Shown here: piece by piece, positions 33,648 to 42,000 of the stretch
Layout of the letters: each line of letters begins with the position of its first letter
Position numbering within the stretch: the first letter of the stretch is position 1
Origin: UBA5704 sp036264355
GTDB lineage: Bacteria; Acidobacteriota; Thermoanaerobaculia; Multivoradales; UBA5704
Direction: 5' to 3'
Length of the DNA: 64,000 bases
Assembly: GCA_036264355.1 (NCBI GenBank)
Contig: DATARD010000151.1
Coordinates: 7,675 to 71,674, forward strand
Notes under the pieces: generated by a model
What the model was told of the DNA's origin: nothing
Database searches by the model: none
Seen by the model: only the letters and a program-made list of their open reading frames with translations
Made by a program: the position numbers and the translations under genes

Positions 33648-34583
33648 TCAGATCGGTTCGCGATAGCGGCGCAGCCGCACCGCTGCCGCAAGGAATGCCG
33701 CGGTGACGACCAGCCCGAGCCACAGACCCGGGCTGCTGAGGAAATGAAGCGGCGCGAAGTGTGTCAGCGGGTGGATCGCGGCGCTACCCCGCATGGGGAA
33801 GACGGGAGCTTCCCCGCCGCCGCTCAAACGAGACCCCAGCATGGCGGCGAAATGCGAAGTGTTGAAAGCGATCTTCTCGACGACGCCGATCGCGAGCAGC
33901 GGCAAGCCGGCCCAGAGAAATGCCGCGCGACGCGCCCAGCCTGAGACCAGCAGCAGCCAGCCGTAGATCGGCGCATAGTAGAGCCCATGCACGACCAGCA
34001 GGTGGTAGAATAGTATCGGTGACGTCTGGAACAACGACACCTGTGTCCATAGCGCCACAATGCTCAGACCGCTCCCCAGCAGCACTGCGGTGCTGAGCAG
34101 CAGCATGACCAACTGCGTGGCAACGGTGATCGCGAAGGTGAGCAGCGGGAGAACCAGGATCGGGATGATCGCCTTCGAGAGCACTGTCGTGAGATCGGAG
34201 ACCGGCAGCGACTTCCAGAACAGGATGCTGCGATCACGACGTTCGCCGTACAGCGCGTCGAGACAGTAGAACACCCCGACGATGAAAGTGGTCGCCATGA
34301 TCAGAAGCGCAGCGAAGGTGTACGGCTGCTCGATCAGCTTGTGTTGCTGCACCGGGTCGAGCGCCAGTGCGGCACGCATCTTGTCCGGCAGATGAATGGT
34401 GCTGATCAGGAAACCGAACAGAAACAGGGCGGCGACGGTCAGCGGCGCGATGTAGATCGAACGGTTCTCCCACAACTCGCGTCGCACCGACCAGTAGAAG
34501 GGCCGGGTCGGCGACAGGGCCGCCGGGGTGATCCCCTGCGGATCGACGGGAGACTCGGGCACGGCGTTCGATGGAGTATTCAT
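33648..34583 (-). CDS. ABC-2 type transporter permease
   Basis: 311 residues from the ATG at 34583, which overlaps the stop of the ATPase gene (ATGA). Six membrane helices. RRELWENRSIYIAPL before helix 1 and LYGERRDRSILFWKSLPVSD after helix 2 are typical of ABC-2 permeases of the YtrC/YtrD kind. Forms a GntR-ATPase-permease operon. Substrate unknown; YtrA-type operons respond to cell-wall-active compounds in Bacillus. Confidence 0.88.
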   Translation of the reverse strand: MNTPSNAVPESPVDPQGITPAALSPTRPFYWSVRRELWENRSIYIAPLTVAALFLFGFLISTIHLPDKMRAALALDPVQQHKLIEQPYTFAALLIMATTFIVGVFYCLDALYGERRDRSILFWKSLPVSDLTTVLSKAIIPILVLPLLTFAITVATQLVMLLLSTAVLLGSGLSIVALWTQVSLFQTSPILFYHLLVVHGLYYAPIYGWLLLVSGWARRAAFLWAGLPLLAIGVVEKIAFNTSHFAAMLGSRLSGGGEAPVFPMRGSAAIHPLTHFAPLHFLSSPGLWLGLVVTAAFLAAAVRLRRYREPI

Positions 34584-35455
34584 CTGGCTGCTCCTTCTGC
34601 CCCGCCGGCCTGATTGCCGATCACGGCAACGAACAGGTCGGCGATGCTGGGCGTGCGCACGTCGCCCAGCGCGGTGAGCTGGCGACGATCGACGTTGTCG
34701 AACAGCAGGATGCTGCGGCCGAGCACTTGGCGCTCGTGAATGGCTCCAAGCGCCCGTGCCGCGGCGACATGCTCGGGATGCACCATCACTTGCACATAGC
34801 GCGACTCGACTTCTTCCATGCTGCAATCGAGCACGATACGACCGCGGTTGATGAACGCGACATCGGTGAGGACGTCCTGGATCTCTTCCACCTGATGGGT
34901 GGTCACCAGGATGGTGCGGCTGCGATCGAAGTAGTCGTTCAGCAGCGAGTCGTAGAACTGTTTGCGAACCAGGATGTCCAGGCCGAGCGTCGGCTCGTCC
35001 AGCACCAGCAATCTCGCGTCGATGGCCATGACCAGCGCGAGGTGCAACTGAGTCACCATGCCTTTCGACAATTCTCTGACCTTGCTGGCGCGCTGGATGG
35101 CGGTCTTCGCAAGGAACCCTTCCGCCTTCGCGCGATCGAATCGCGGATGCACGCCGGCGACGTAGTCGAGCGCCTGCCAAACCCGCAGCCAGCGCGGCAG
35201 CACGGCGACGTCGGCAATGAAGGCGACGTCGCGCATGAGCTGATCGCGCGCGGTCCAGGGGTCGCGTCCGAGCACCTTCAGCTCTCCCTGATAGGGAATG
35301 AGGCCGAGAATCGCGTTGAGCGCCGTGGTCTTGCCTGCGCCGTTGGGACCGATGAGCCCGAGGATGCGGCCTTCTTCGACCCGCAAGTCGACGCCGTCGA
35401 GCGCGAGGGTCGAGCCGAACGTCTTGCGCAGGCCGCGGGCTTCTATGCACGTCAT
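34580..35455 (-). CDS. ABC transporter ATP-binding protein
   Basis: 291 residues from the ATG at 35455. Walker A GPNGAGKTT near residue 36, Q-loop region ADVAVLPRWLRVW, a signature-like ELSKGMVTQL (LSKGM in place of LSGGQ), Walker B LLVLDEPTLGLD, and switch His in TTHQVEEI. The last 75 residues form a C-terminal domain. Overlaps both neighbours by 4 bases, so the three genes are translationally coupled. Confidence 0.9.
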   Translation of the reverse strand: MTCIEARGLRKTFGSTLALDGVDLRVEEGRILGLIGPNGAGKTTALNAILGLIPYQGELKVLGRDPWTARDQLMRDVAFIADVAVLPRWLRVWQALDYVAGVHPRFDRAKAEGFLAKTAIQRASKVRELSKGMVTQLHLALVMAIDARLLVLDEPTLGLDILVRKQFYDSLLNDYFDRSRTILVTTHQVEEIQDVLTDVAFINRGRIVLDCSMEEVESRYVQVMVHPEHVAAARALGAIHERQVLGRSILLFDNVDRRQLTALGDVRTPSIADLFVAVIGNQAGGAEGAAR

Positions 35456-35853
35456 GGCTTCAGTTCCTCCTCCTCTGCAGCATCCGGCGACGGCCGGTGG
35501 GTTGCGGCAGCGTCCAGCAGCTCTTTCGGTGTCAGGCCGAGCCGCTGAATGGTGGCGCAGACCCTGGGCCACTGTTCCGCAAGGAACTTCTCGCGTTCGC
35601 TCTGCAGCAGCAGGTTGCGTGCGCCGGCATTGATGAACATGCCACGACCTCGCTTCGTCTCGACGAGCTGCTCGTCGACCAGTTGTTGATAGCCCTTCAG
35701 GACCGTGAGCGGATTGACCCGGTATTCGGCCGCGACCGTGCGCACCGACGGCAGCGGATCGCCTTCGTTGAGCACGCCGTCCAGGATCATCGCGACGACG
35801 CGGTCGCGAAGCTGGCGGTAAATCGGCTGGCTGTCGTTCCACTCGCTGTCCAT
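35452..35853 (-). CDS. GntR-family (YtrA-type) regulator
   Basis: 133 residues from the ATG of MDSEWND (GAGGGA upstream). The winged HTH reads QPIYRQLRDRVVAMILDG, then LPSVRTVAAEYRVNPLTVLKGYQQLV and VETKRGRGMFI. The effector domain is short, as in the YtrA subfamily that controls adjacent ABC transporters. Probable repressor of its own operon. Confidence 0.9.
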   Translation of the reverse strand: MDSEWNDSQPIYRQLRDRVVAMILDGVLNEGDPLPSVRTVAAEYRVNPLTVLKGYQQLVDEQLVETKRGRGMFINAGARNLLLQSEREKFLAEQWPRVCATIQRLGLTPKELLDAAATHRPSPDAAEEEELKP

Positions 35854-35877
35854 CGCATCGCGTCCCTCTAGTGATGT

Positions 35878-35906
35878 AGTCAACCATAACACCAGCTAGG
35901 TGTCAA
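35878..35906 (-). promoter_or_regulatory. Probable promoter of the GntR-ABC operon
   Basis: Minus strand: TTGACA, 17-base spacer, TTGACT. The -35 is perfect and the -10 weak. The spacer and -10 contain GTGTTATGG and, just after, CATCAC, a possible imperfect operator for the regulator. The rest of the gap 35907-36047 shows nothing convincing. Confidence 0.45.
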
Positions 35907-36047
35907 GCCCCCTCCGGCATGTTTGCTCAAGCCCCGTCCAAGACACCCTCAAATGCCTGGATCGAGCCGCCCCTTCCCTACCGGCAGCTTCCGGCCGGCC
36001 CTGATCTTTGTTTCCGGATAGGCACCGGTGCCAGGTAGTGGGTAGCT

Positions 36048-36188
36048 CTAGCTCAGGATCCGCCCGGCCCAAAGGCGCGCCAGAAACTCCCGCCAGGGGA
36101 GGACCTCGATGCCCTCGACGACTCGGGGGGCGCGCTCGTTGCAGACGAGGATGGCGTGGCGCGGGCGGTTGTCCGCGACGAAAGCACG
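36048..36188 (-). pseudogene. 3' remnant of a DUF4143-type ATPase
   Basis: An open frame of 46 codons ending in TAG reads RAFVADNRPRHAILVCNERA and then VLPWREFLARLWAG. This matches the usual C-terminus of AAA-type ATPases of the DUF4143 class. Upstream the frame loses similarity, so only the tail remains. The flank to 36354 holds no gene. Confidence 0.5.
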
Positions 36189-36354
36189 GAGGGATCGTCC
36201 CACCGATGACCTTGACCCGTTCCTCGGCAGCCGAGTAGGCTACGAGCAGGCTAGCTTAGAGGGGTTAGGCACTCGTCGCAGTTCGCGCGGAGGAATGCGC
36301 ATGGCTATTCAATTTGACCCGCACAGCGGCCATTGCGGCCTAACTTCAGGTCAG

Positions 36355-36786
36355 TCAACCTTCGCCTTGGCTGGTGTCCTCGCCGAAGGCCAGGATCAAC
36401 CCATTGCAGTCTTGGACCACGAGCTCGCGCTGGCCATAGATTCGGTCTTCGGGGCCGTCGAGGACGTCTGCACCGCGCGTACGAAGCTCCTGCGCCAGCG
36501 CGTCAATCCCTTTCACGCGGAAGTAGGCGTCATAGGCACCTTCGGCCCGCCCGGTACGAGCCTCGGGGCGATCGGCGCGGTTGAAGAACACCTGAACCTG
36601 ATCACGCCATACGATGGCAAACACGGGAGCAGCACCGGCGACGGAGCTGACGTTCTCGCCATCCCAATAGCCGGCGATCTGGAAACCGAGGACGTCCCGA
36701 TAATACTCGATCGTCCGCACCAGGTCCGGCACGGTGAACTGGGGCACTGCCGCAATGAAGCTGATCGGGGTTGGGGCTTGGCTCAT
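36355..36786 (-). CDS. VOC-family (glyoxalase/bleomycin-resistance-like) protein
   Basis: 143 residues. FTVPDLVRTIEYYRDVLGFQ opens the first beta-alpha-beta unit, and YFRVKGIDALAQELRTRGADV with FGQREL-like YGQRELVVQDCNGLILAFG forms the second. The final Glu-containing FGE strand may hold a metal ligand. Members bind or modify small toxic compounds. Its ATG overlaps the acetyltransferase stop by 4 bases, suggesting a joint detoxification unit. Confidence 0.85.
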   Translation of the reverse strand: MSQAPTPISFIAAVPQFTVPDLVRTIEYYRDVLGFQIAGYWDGENVSSVAGAAPVFAIVWRDQVQVFFNRADRPEARTGRAEGAYDAYFRVKGIDALAQELRTRGADVLDGPEDRIYGQRELVVQDCNGLILAFGEDTSQGEG

Positions 36787-37346
36787 GCAGCCGCCTTCCG
36801 GATGCGTTTTGCCATCAGGATATCGGGTTTACCAAATCCGTTTGCATCGGGAATGATGCCAACCACTTCAAAGCCTGCCTTCTGGTAAAACTCGAATGGA
36901 TGCTGCCGCAGGTTCTCCAGAGCTTGGACTTTCGCCAAAACCCCTGGGTAGAGGTCCACTCCGCCAAGGGACGTCCGACAGTTCTCGTCGTCGGTGCCCA
37001 ACCGAATCGTGTGGCCGCCCCGCTGGGCGACTTGCCGTTCAAAATCCAACATCAACGCCTGCCCCACTCCTTGCCTGCGGCAATCCTGGCGAACGACCAA
37101 GGGATGAAGCTCCCAGACGTTTCCACTGTACTCTTCCATCCCGCCGATCCAGCCCTGCACGTTGCCTGCCTCATCCACGGCCACTCTGCTGATACGGCCC
37201 GGTTGGAAAGATTCTCTGACTTCGGACAGAGCCTCCTCAAGAGTGGACCAAGAGGTCGAGCCCGTATCCCGAAAGCCGTCGACCAGCAGCCTCGCGGCTT
37301 GCTCCACGGCTCGATTGTTTTCAGGAGTGAGATCGATGATGCTCAT
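36783..37346 (-). CDS. GNAT acetyltransferase resembling AAC(6') aminoglycoside enzymes
   Basis: 187 residues. The distinctive AAC(6')-I phrases are present in order: WIGG, WELHPLVVRQDCRRQGVG (acetyl-CoA loop), LGTDDENCRTSLGG, HPFEFYQKAGFEVVGIIPDA and KPDILMAKR. This is well beyond generic GNAT similarity and suggests 6'-N-acetylation of aminoglycosides or a related amino-sugar. No mobile element is adjacent, so it looks like an intrinsic gene. First in an operon with the VOC protein. No strong SD seen. Confidence 0.75.
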   Translation of the reverse strand: MSIIDLTPENNRAVEQAARLLVDGFRDTGSTSWSTLEEALSEVRESFQPGRISRVAVDEAGNVQGWIGGMEEYSGNVWELHPLVVRQDCRRQGVGQALMLDFERQVAQRGGHTIRLGTDDENCRTSLGGVDLYPGVLAKVQALENLRQHPFEFYQKAGFEVVGIIPDANGFGKPDILMAKRIRKAAA

Positions 37347-37393
37347 CGTTGCCGAAGTCTCCGCCGGAACTTTCTACCTGTCTCTAATCCGCG

Positions 37394-37567
37394 TCAACCA
37401 AGAGCTTTGGCATCCCCCGCGGCGAGGATCCGAACAAGCTCTTGGTAAAAATAGCCAGTCGACATCGAGATGCTGGGCTCGACCCTCTCCTCGTACATTT
37501 GGCGCGAGCGGTCAATGTCCTCCTTCAGACGCTCGCAGAGGTCTTCGCGTTTCCGTCCCTCCGACAT
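37394..37567 (-). CDS. Small third gene of the MazF operon
   Basis: 57-residue ORF starting MSEGRKREDLCERLKEDIDR and ending RILAAGDAKALG. It begins 15 bases after the MazF stop, with AAAGGG in the gap as a possible SD. It is mostly helical, charged and acidic. No family recognised. Position suggests a role with the toxin-antitoxin pair. Confidence 0.5.
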   Translation of the reverse strand: MSEGRKREDLCERLKEDIDRSRQMYEERVEPSISMSTGYFYQELVRILAAGDAKALG

Positions 37568-37582
37568 CGCCAGGCCCTTTGC

Positions 37583-37924
37583 TCAGTTAACGAGAGGCCC
37601 CTTGAGTCCGAGCGCAAATGCAAGGGCTCGATCGAGCTCAAGGAGCTTTTCTGACGAAAGGCAGCCAACATAGTCAGTGAGAACGGATTTTGGGAGACTG
37701 ACGAGGTCGTCACAGTGAATGCTGCTGTCGTGCTTGAGCCCCTCCTCGATGCCGACCGGAACCTGACTGTGAAGACCGTCTCGGCGCGTGTAGATGGGGG
37801 CACAGACAACGCTCGAGAAGCGGGAATCAATGAGCAGTTGGCGGCTCACAATGACGAAAACTCTCGATCTTCGAGGGTCGACTTCCGATGGATGCCTGAC
37901 TCGGTAAAGATCACCCCGTATCAC
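37583..37924 (-). CDS. MazF/PemK-family toxin
   Basis: 113 residues, the usual size. The family start RGDLYRVRHPSEVDPRRSRVFVIVSRQ (written here in pieces: RGDLYRV, RRSRVFVIVSRQ) and the core CDDLVSLPKSVLTDYVG are typical of MazF endoribonucleases. The ATG overlaps the antitoxin stop by 4 bases. It would cleave mRNA when unbound. Confidence 0.85.
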   Translation of the reverse strand: MIRGDLYRVRHPSEVDPRRSRVFVIVSRQLLIDSRFSSVVCAPIYTRRDGLHSQVPVGIEEGLKHDSSIHCDDLVSLPKSVLTDYVGCLSSEKLLELDRALAFALGLKGPLVN

Positions 37925-38148
37925 GGGATGACCTGGTAGGTAAGCACATCGGCTGCCTCTTCATTGAGCTCCACCGAGTGGGAGTTGATGATCTCAAGGT
38001 CCTCTGCGTCCTCGCCGCGCCGTGGCGATGCGAGGTAGGCTCTCAGAGCAGCCTCGACGATCGCTGACCGGCCTTCAGGTCCCTGGGTTCGGCGTTCAAG
38101 GGCTTCGACGAGGTCTTCGGAAAGGGTAACCGTGGTCTCAACTTTCAT
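37921..38148 (-). CDS. Ribbon-helix-helix antitoxin for MazF
   Basis: 75 residues from the ATG at 38148. MKVETTVTLSEDLVEALERR is an RHH strand and helix, followed by GRSAIVEAALRAYLA. The acidic tail (about 40-75) would wrap the toxin. Antitoxin first, toxin second with ATGA overlap is the normal order. Likely autorepresses from the AT-poor region just upstream. Confidence 0.85.
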   Translation of the reverse strand: MKVETTVTLSEDLVEALERRTQGPEGRSAIVEAALRAYLASPRRGEDAEDLEIINSHSVELNEEAADVLTYQVIP

Positions 38149-38251
38149 CACAAGAGGATACCCCGTGAGGGTGGAACGAGTCAATTCCGACGCCCGTTGG
38201 AGCGAGCCAGGTGCGTGAGGAAGGCGTTCGGACGTGGCGTGACCACCAATG

Positions 38252-38505
38252 TGTCCGTAGAGAGGTCCCAGCCCGTTACGACAGCCTGTCATCGACCACG
38301 GGGACGGCGGGACGTCCCGGGGGCGGAGGCGTCGATCCGATCACCCCTGCCCGGGGACGGGGCGACACCGGACTGCGCAAAAACGCCGGGGGGTGACGCC
38401 CGCGGGATGGGGAGATTGCACCGGTCTCTCCGCCCCGGAGGAGGAGAGAGAGAGACGTCCCGCCGTCTCCGTGGCCTGCGAAGGGCATCTCTACGGAACC
38501 GATGG
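38252..38505. repeat. Fold-back repeat, copy C (diverged, inside-out)
   Basis: 38252-38320 resembles the right arm of copies A/B (GTCCGTAGAGAGGTCCCAG..., GGGGACGGCGGGACGTC). 38450-38505 resembles the left arm (GAGACGTCCCGCCGTCTCCG, CATCTCTACGGA). The arms are therefore in reversed order around an unrelated 130-base spacer. No gene is seen in it. Confidence 0.6.
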
Positions 38506-38557
38506 TGATAAGCACGACCGTCCCAGTCAACAAGACCCTGGCACGTTACGTTTTGCT

Positions 38558-39030
38558 GGGGACGTGTCCCGCGGCTCACAGGACATGTCCCACGGCTCAT
38601 GGGACCTGTCCTTTGGTTCAATGGGCCTGTCCCGCTTCAGATGGGGCCTGTCCATTGGCTCATGAGACGTGTCCTTTGGCTCAGGGGACATGTCACGCGT
38701 CAGACGAGACATGTCCTGCGGCTCACAGGACGTGTCCTGCGGCTCAGGGGACACGACACGCGTCAGACAGGACATGTCCTGTGGCTCATGAAGCGTGGCT
38801 CTTGGCTCAAGGGACATGTCCTGCGGCTCAGGGGACGTGTCCTCTGGCTCATGGAACATGTCACGCGTCAGATCGGACAGGGCCTGCGAGCCGTGAGGCA
38901 TGTCCTTTGGCTCGTGAGACATGTCCTACGTGAGATGGGACAGGGCCTGCGACTCGTGAGACGTGTCCCGCGTGAGACAGGACATGTCCTTTCACTCATG
39001 AGACGTGCCCAGCGTCTCATGGGCCGTGCC
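38558..39030. repeat. Tandem array, 22 units of exactly 21 bp
   Basis: Units built on GGACATGTCC, a 10-bp palindrome, followed by TGCGGCTCA and two variable bases. A second unit type has GACATGTCACGCGTCAGA. All 22 units keep the 21-base phase with no indel over 462 bases, and a 23rd decayed unit runs into the M1 peptidase stop. Because 21 is divisible by 3, open frames arise in several phases (heptads such as EPQDMSC on the minus strand), each of which hits a stop within or soon after the array. Confidence 0.9.
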
Positions 39031-39032
39031 AC

Positions 39033-42000
39033 TTACAGCTTCGCCGATGCCGCTTTCCTCTGGAGCTGCATCACGTAACCGTCGGGGTCCACCACCACCC
39101 GCTCGGGCTCGAAGGCGCAACGGATGTGGACCTCTTTCGCCTCCCCCGCTCCCAGCACCACCGTCGTGCGCGCGTCGCGATAGCTCGGATCGATGCCGCC
39201 CTTGTCCGCGAAACGCGGGCCGCGGGTGGCGGCGACCTCGACCGGCATGCGGCCGGTGCCGGCGTTCTCCAGCTTGACGGTCACCTCCCACTGCCCCGCT
39301 CCCACCGGCTGCTTGCGCAGCTCGTCGAGATGGTACTCCGGGATCACCCGCTCGAAGAACCACTGGCGGACGAAGTCGTCGAAGGCCGCGGGGTCCGCCG
39401 CGTAGGGGCGCATGGCGGCCACGAAGTCTTCGATCACCGGGTGGTCCTGGCTCTGGTGCCAGGTGGTGATGAAGTTGCGGGCGCCGGCCAGGAAGCGGTC
39501 GCGCCCCATCTGGTGCAGCATCATCCAGAGCGCCCAGCCCCCCTTGTTGTAGACCACGGTCTGGTCCCCCGGGCGGCCGGTGGTGCTCAGCGTCTCGGCC
39601 AGGGGCTTCTCCGTGGTCGGCTGGCGACGCTCGCCGTAGTCGGCCTCGATCTGGGCGCCGAACCGCAGGCGCGGCTGCAGGCCCCGCATCTGCTCCAGGA
39701 GCATGAGGGTCGAGAAGTTCGCCGCGCCCTCGGCGAGCACGATGCCGCCCGGCCCCTCGCCCGCCGCCAGGATGTGCCCCCACCACTGGTGGGCGGACTC
39801 GTGGGCGGCGACGGTGAACGCCGGATCGGCCGCCGGCGTCCGCTGCGCGAGGAAGCCAGCGTTCTCGGAGAAGAAGATGTTGGTGGCGTTGCCGCGGGCG
39901 TAGGTCGCGAGCGCCGGGAACTCGTTGAGCCGCAGCTCGCGCCAGGGGTAAGGTCCGAACCACTCGGCGTAGTAGCGGCGGGCGCCGTTCAGGGCTTCGA
40001 GCAGGCTGGGCACGTTCCAGGGGTGGCCGGGGTAGTAGAAGACGGCCGTGCCGGGACCCCGCTTCACCGCCCAGCCGCGGCCGGCGGCGACGTTGAAGAC
40101 CCGCAGTGGATAGTCGCTCTCCCAGACCACGGTGCGCCGGCCGTCCTTCACCGTCTCGCCGGTGAGGACGCCGGTCGAGTTGACCGTGTACTCGGCCGGC
40201 GCCGTGATGCGGATCTGCTGCGTGAAGGCCGAGCGGTCGAGGTCCGCGTCGGTGATCCCCTCGTAGAAGCGCGGCGGATAGATGCGCGGCTCGTAGTGGT
40301 TCTTCTCGTCCACTCCGATGCGCTCGACGTAGCCCATCACCGGCACGAAGTCGGGATTGCGGCCGGTGAGGATCACGCCGCTGGGGAGGATGAACTCGCC
40401 CAGCGGGACGTCGCCGCCGTTCTCCGAAATCCCGGCGAGGATGGTGCCGCGATAGCGGAAGCCGAGGCGCAGGGAGGCGCCCGGCGCCATGGGCTGCGGG
40501 GGACGGAAGACGTAGAGGCCGTCCCGCTCCTCCGGCTGGAAGGGGCGGCCGTTCAGGGTCCAGGCGAGACCCTTCCAGGCCGTGCCGCCGGAGACGGCGA
40601 ACCAGTCCAGGTCCTTCTCCTTGCGGTTCTGGAGGTCGTAGGCGCCGGCGATGCGGAAGGCCCGGTCCGCCGGATCGAGATCAAGGTCCATGTCCACGTG
40701 GGTGACGTAGGGCTGCGGCTGGTTGAGCCAGGTGGCATGGTTCTGCCGCCAATACTCCTTGTGTTTCTCCTCCACCGCGCCGCCCTGGAAGCCCTGGTTC
40801 ACCTGCCCCCAGAGCGCCAGCCCGAGGCTTAAGGGGACGACGGTCAGGCCGGCCGCGACCCACAGCGTCCGCCGGCGCTCGGCGGCAGGGATCGCGGGGC
40901 TCAGGCGGTCGCGCTCGCGGCGGGGGAAGAAGCGCACGGCCGCCCAGGCGAGCGGCACGGCGAGGGCCAGGACCAGCAGGCGGTTGAGGACCAGGGCCGT
41001 GCGGTCGAGGTCGAACGTCCCCAGGTCGCTCCAGACGAGGGGCGAGCCGCCACCACCCCCGCCGAGGAGAGGCCAGTTCCCCGCCCAGCTCAGATGGTCG
41101 CGGGTGAGGGCGAGGACGGTCAGGATCATGGCAGTCAGGCCGATGCCGTAGGTGGCGTAGCGGCTGCGGGTGGCCACCAGCACGGCGGCCACGAAGGCCG
41201 TCCAGACGATCAGGGTCGGCGGCAGGAGCAGCCCCCAGACGAGGAGGAACGGCCGCAGGTCCATGGCGATCCCCCCGCCTTGACGGAGGATGGCGACGGC
41301 GGCAGTCAGCACCCCCGCCGCCACGGCCACCAGCGCCACCACGCCCAGGGCCAGGGCCTTGCCGGTCACCAGCGAGGCCGTGGGCACCGGGGTGGCGTAG
41401 AACATCGGCCCCACGCCCGTGATGCGCTCCCGCTCCAGCGACTCGACGGTGTAGAAGAGGAAGAGGAGGACGAGCCACGCCGTGAGGGCCAGCAGGCCGC
41501 CGACGGCGGCCGTGCCGGGAGTCAGCAGCACGGCGTCGAACTGGTTGTCGTAGCTCCCCGCGTAGAGGACGTACATGAACAGCAGGATGGCCGGCACGAA
41601 GATGTAGAGGCCGGGCTGGGAGCGCAGCTCGGCGAGCTCGAATCGGGCGACCGCCAGGGCCCCCTGAACGAAGCCGGGGGGATGCGAGGTCATGCCCAGG
41701 GCACCGACGGGCGCCGTCGCGGGAGCGGCCATGGCGTCCTCGCGCGCAGCCACTACGGCCCGCCGCGCCCGCGTATGCAGGAGTCTCCCCGCGAAGTGGC
41801 GGCGCGACAGGTCCACCAGCAGCAGGCCGGCGAGCACGAAGCCCGCGCGACTCAGCAGGAACGGCACGTCGAAGGCGACCGGCTGCGTATTGTAGAAGGC
41901 GAGCCCGCGGTCCACGAACAGCCAGCTCTCCTTCAGCCAGCGGAAGCCCGAAGGGTCCACGAGACGCAGCACCGCCGAGACCGAGGGATCCAGGGCCGGC

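Noticed and set aside
38558..39030. CRISPR array
   Set aside because: Units are directly adjacent with no unique spacers and no cas genes are present.
38558..39030. Resemblance of GGACATGTCC to a p53 half-site
   Set aside because: It fits that eukaryotic consensus by chance; this is bacterial DNA.
38502..39078. Cys- or Met-rich repeat proteins encoded by the 21-bp array
   Set aside because: Several frames stay open only because 21 is a multiple of 3. None has an SD, and each ends at an unrelated stop or runs antisense into the M1 gene. Kept as a DNA-level repeat, with coding left as an alternative in the findings.
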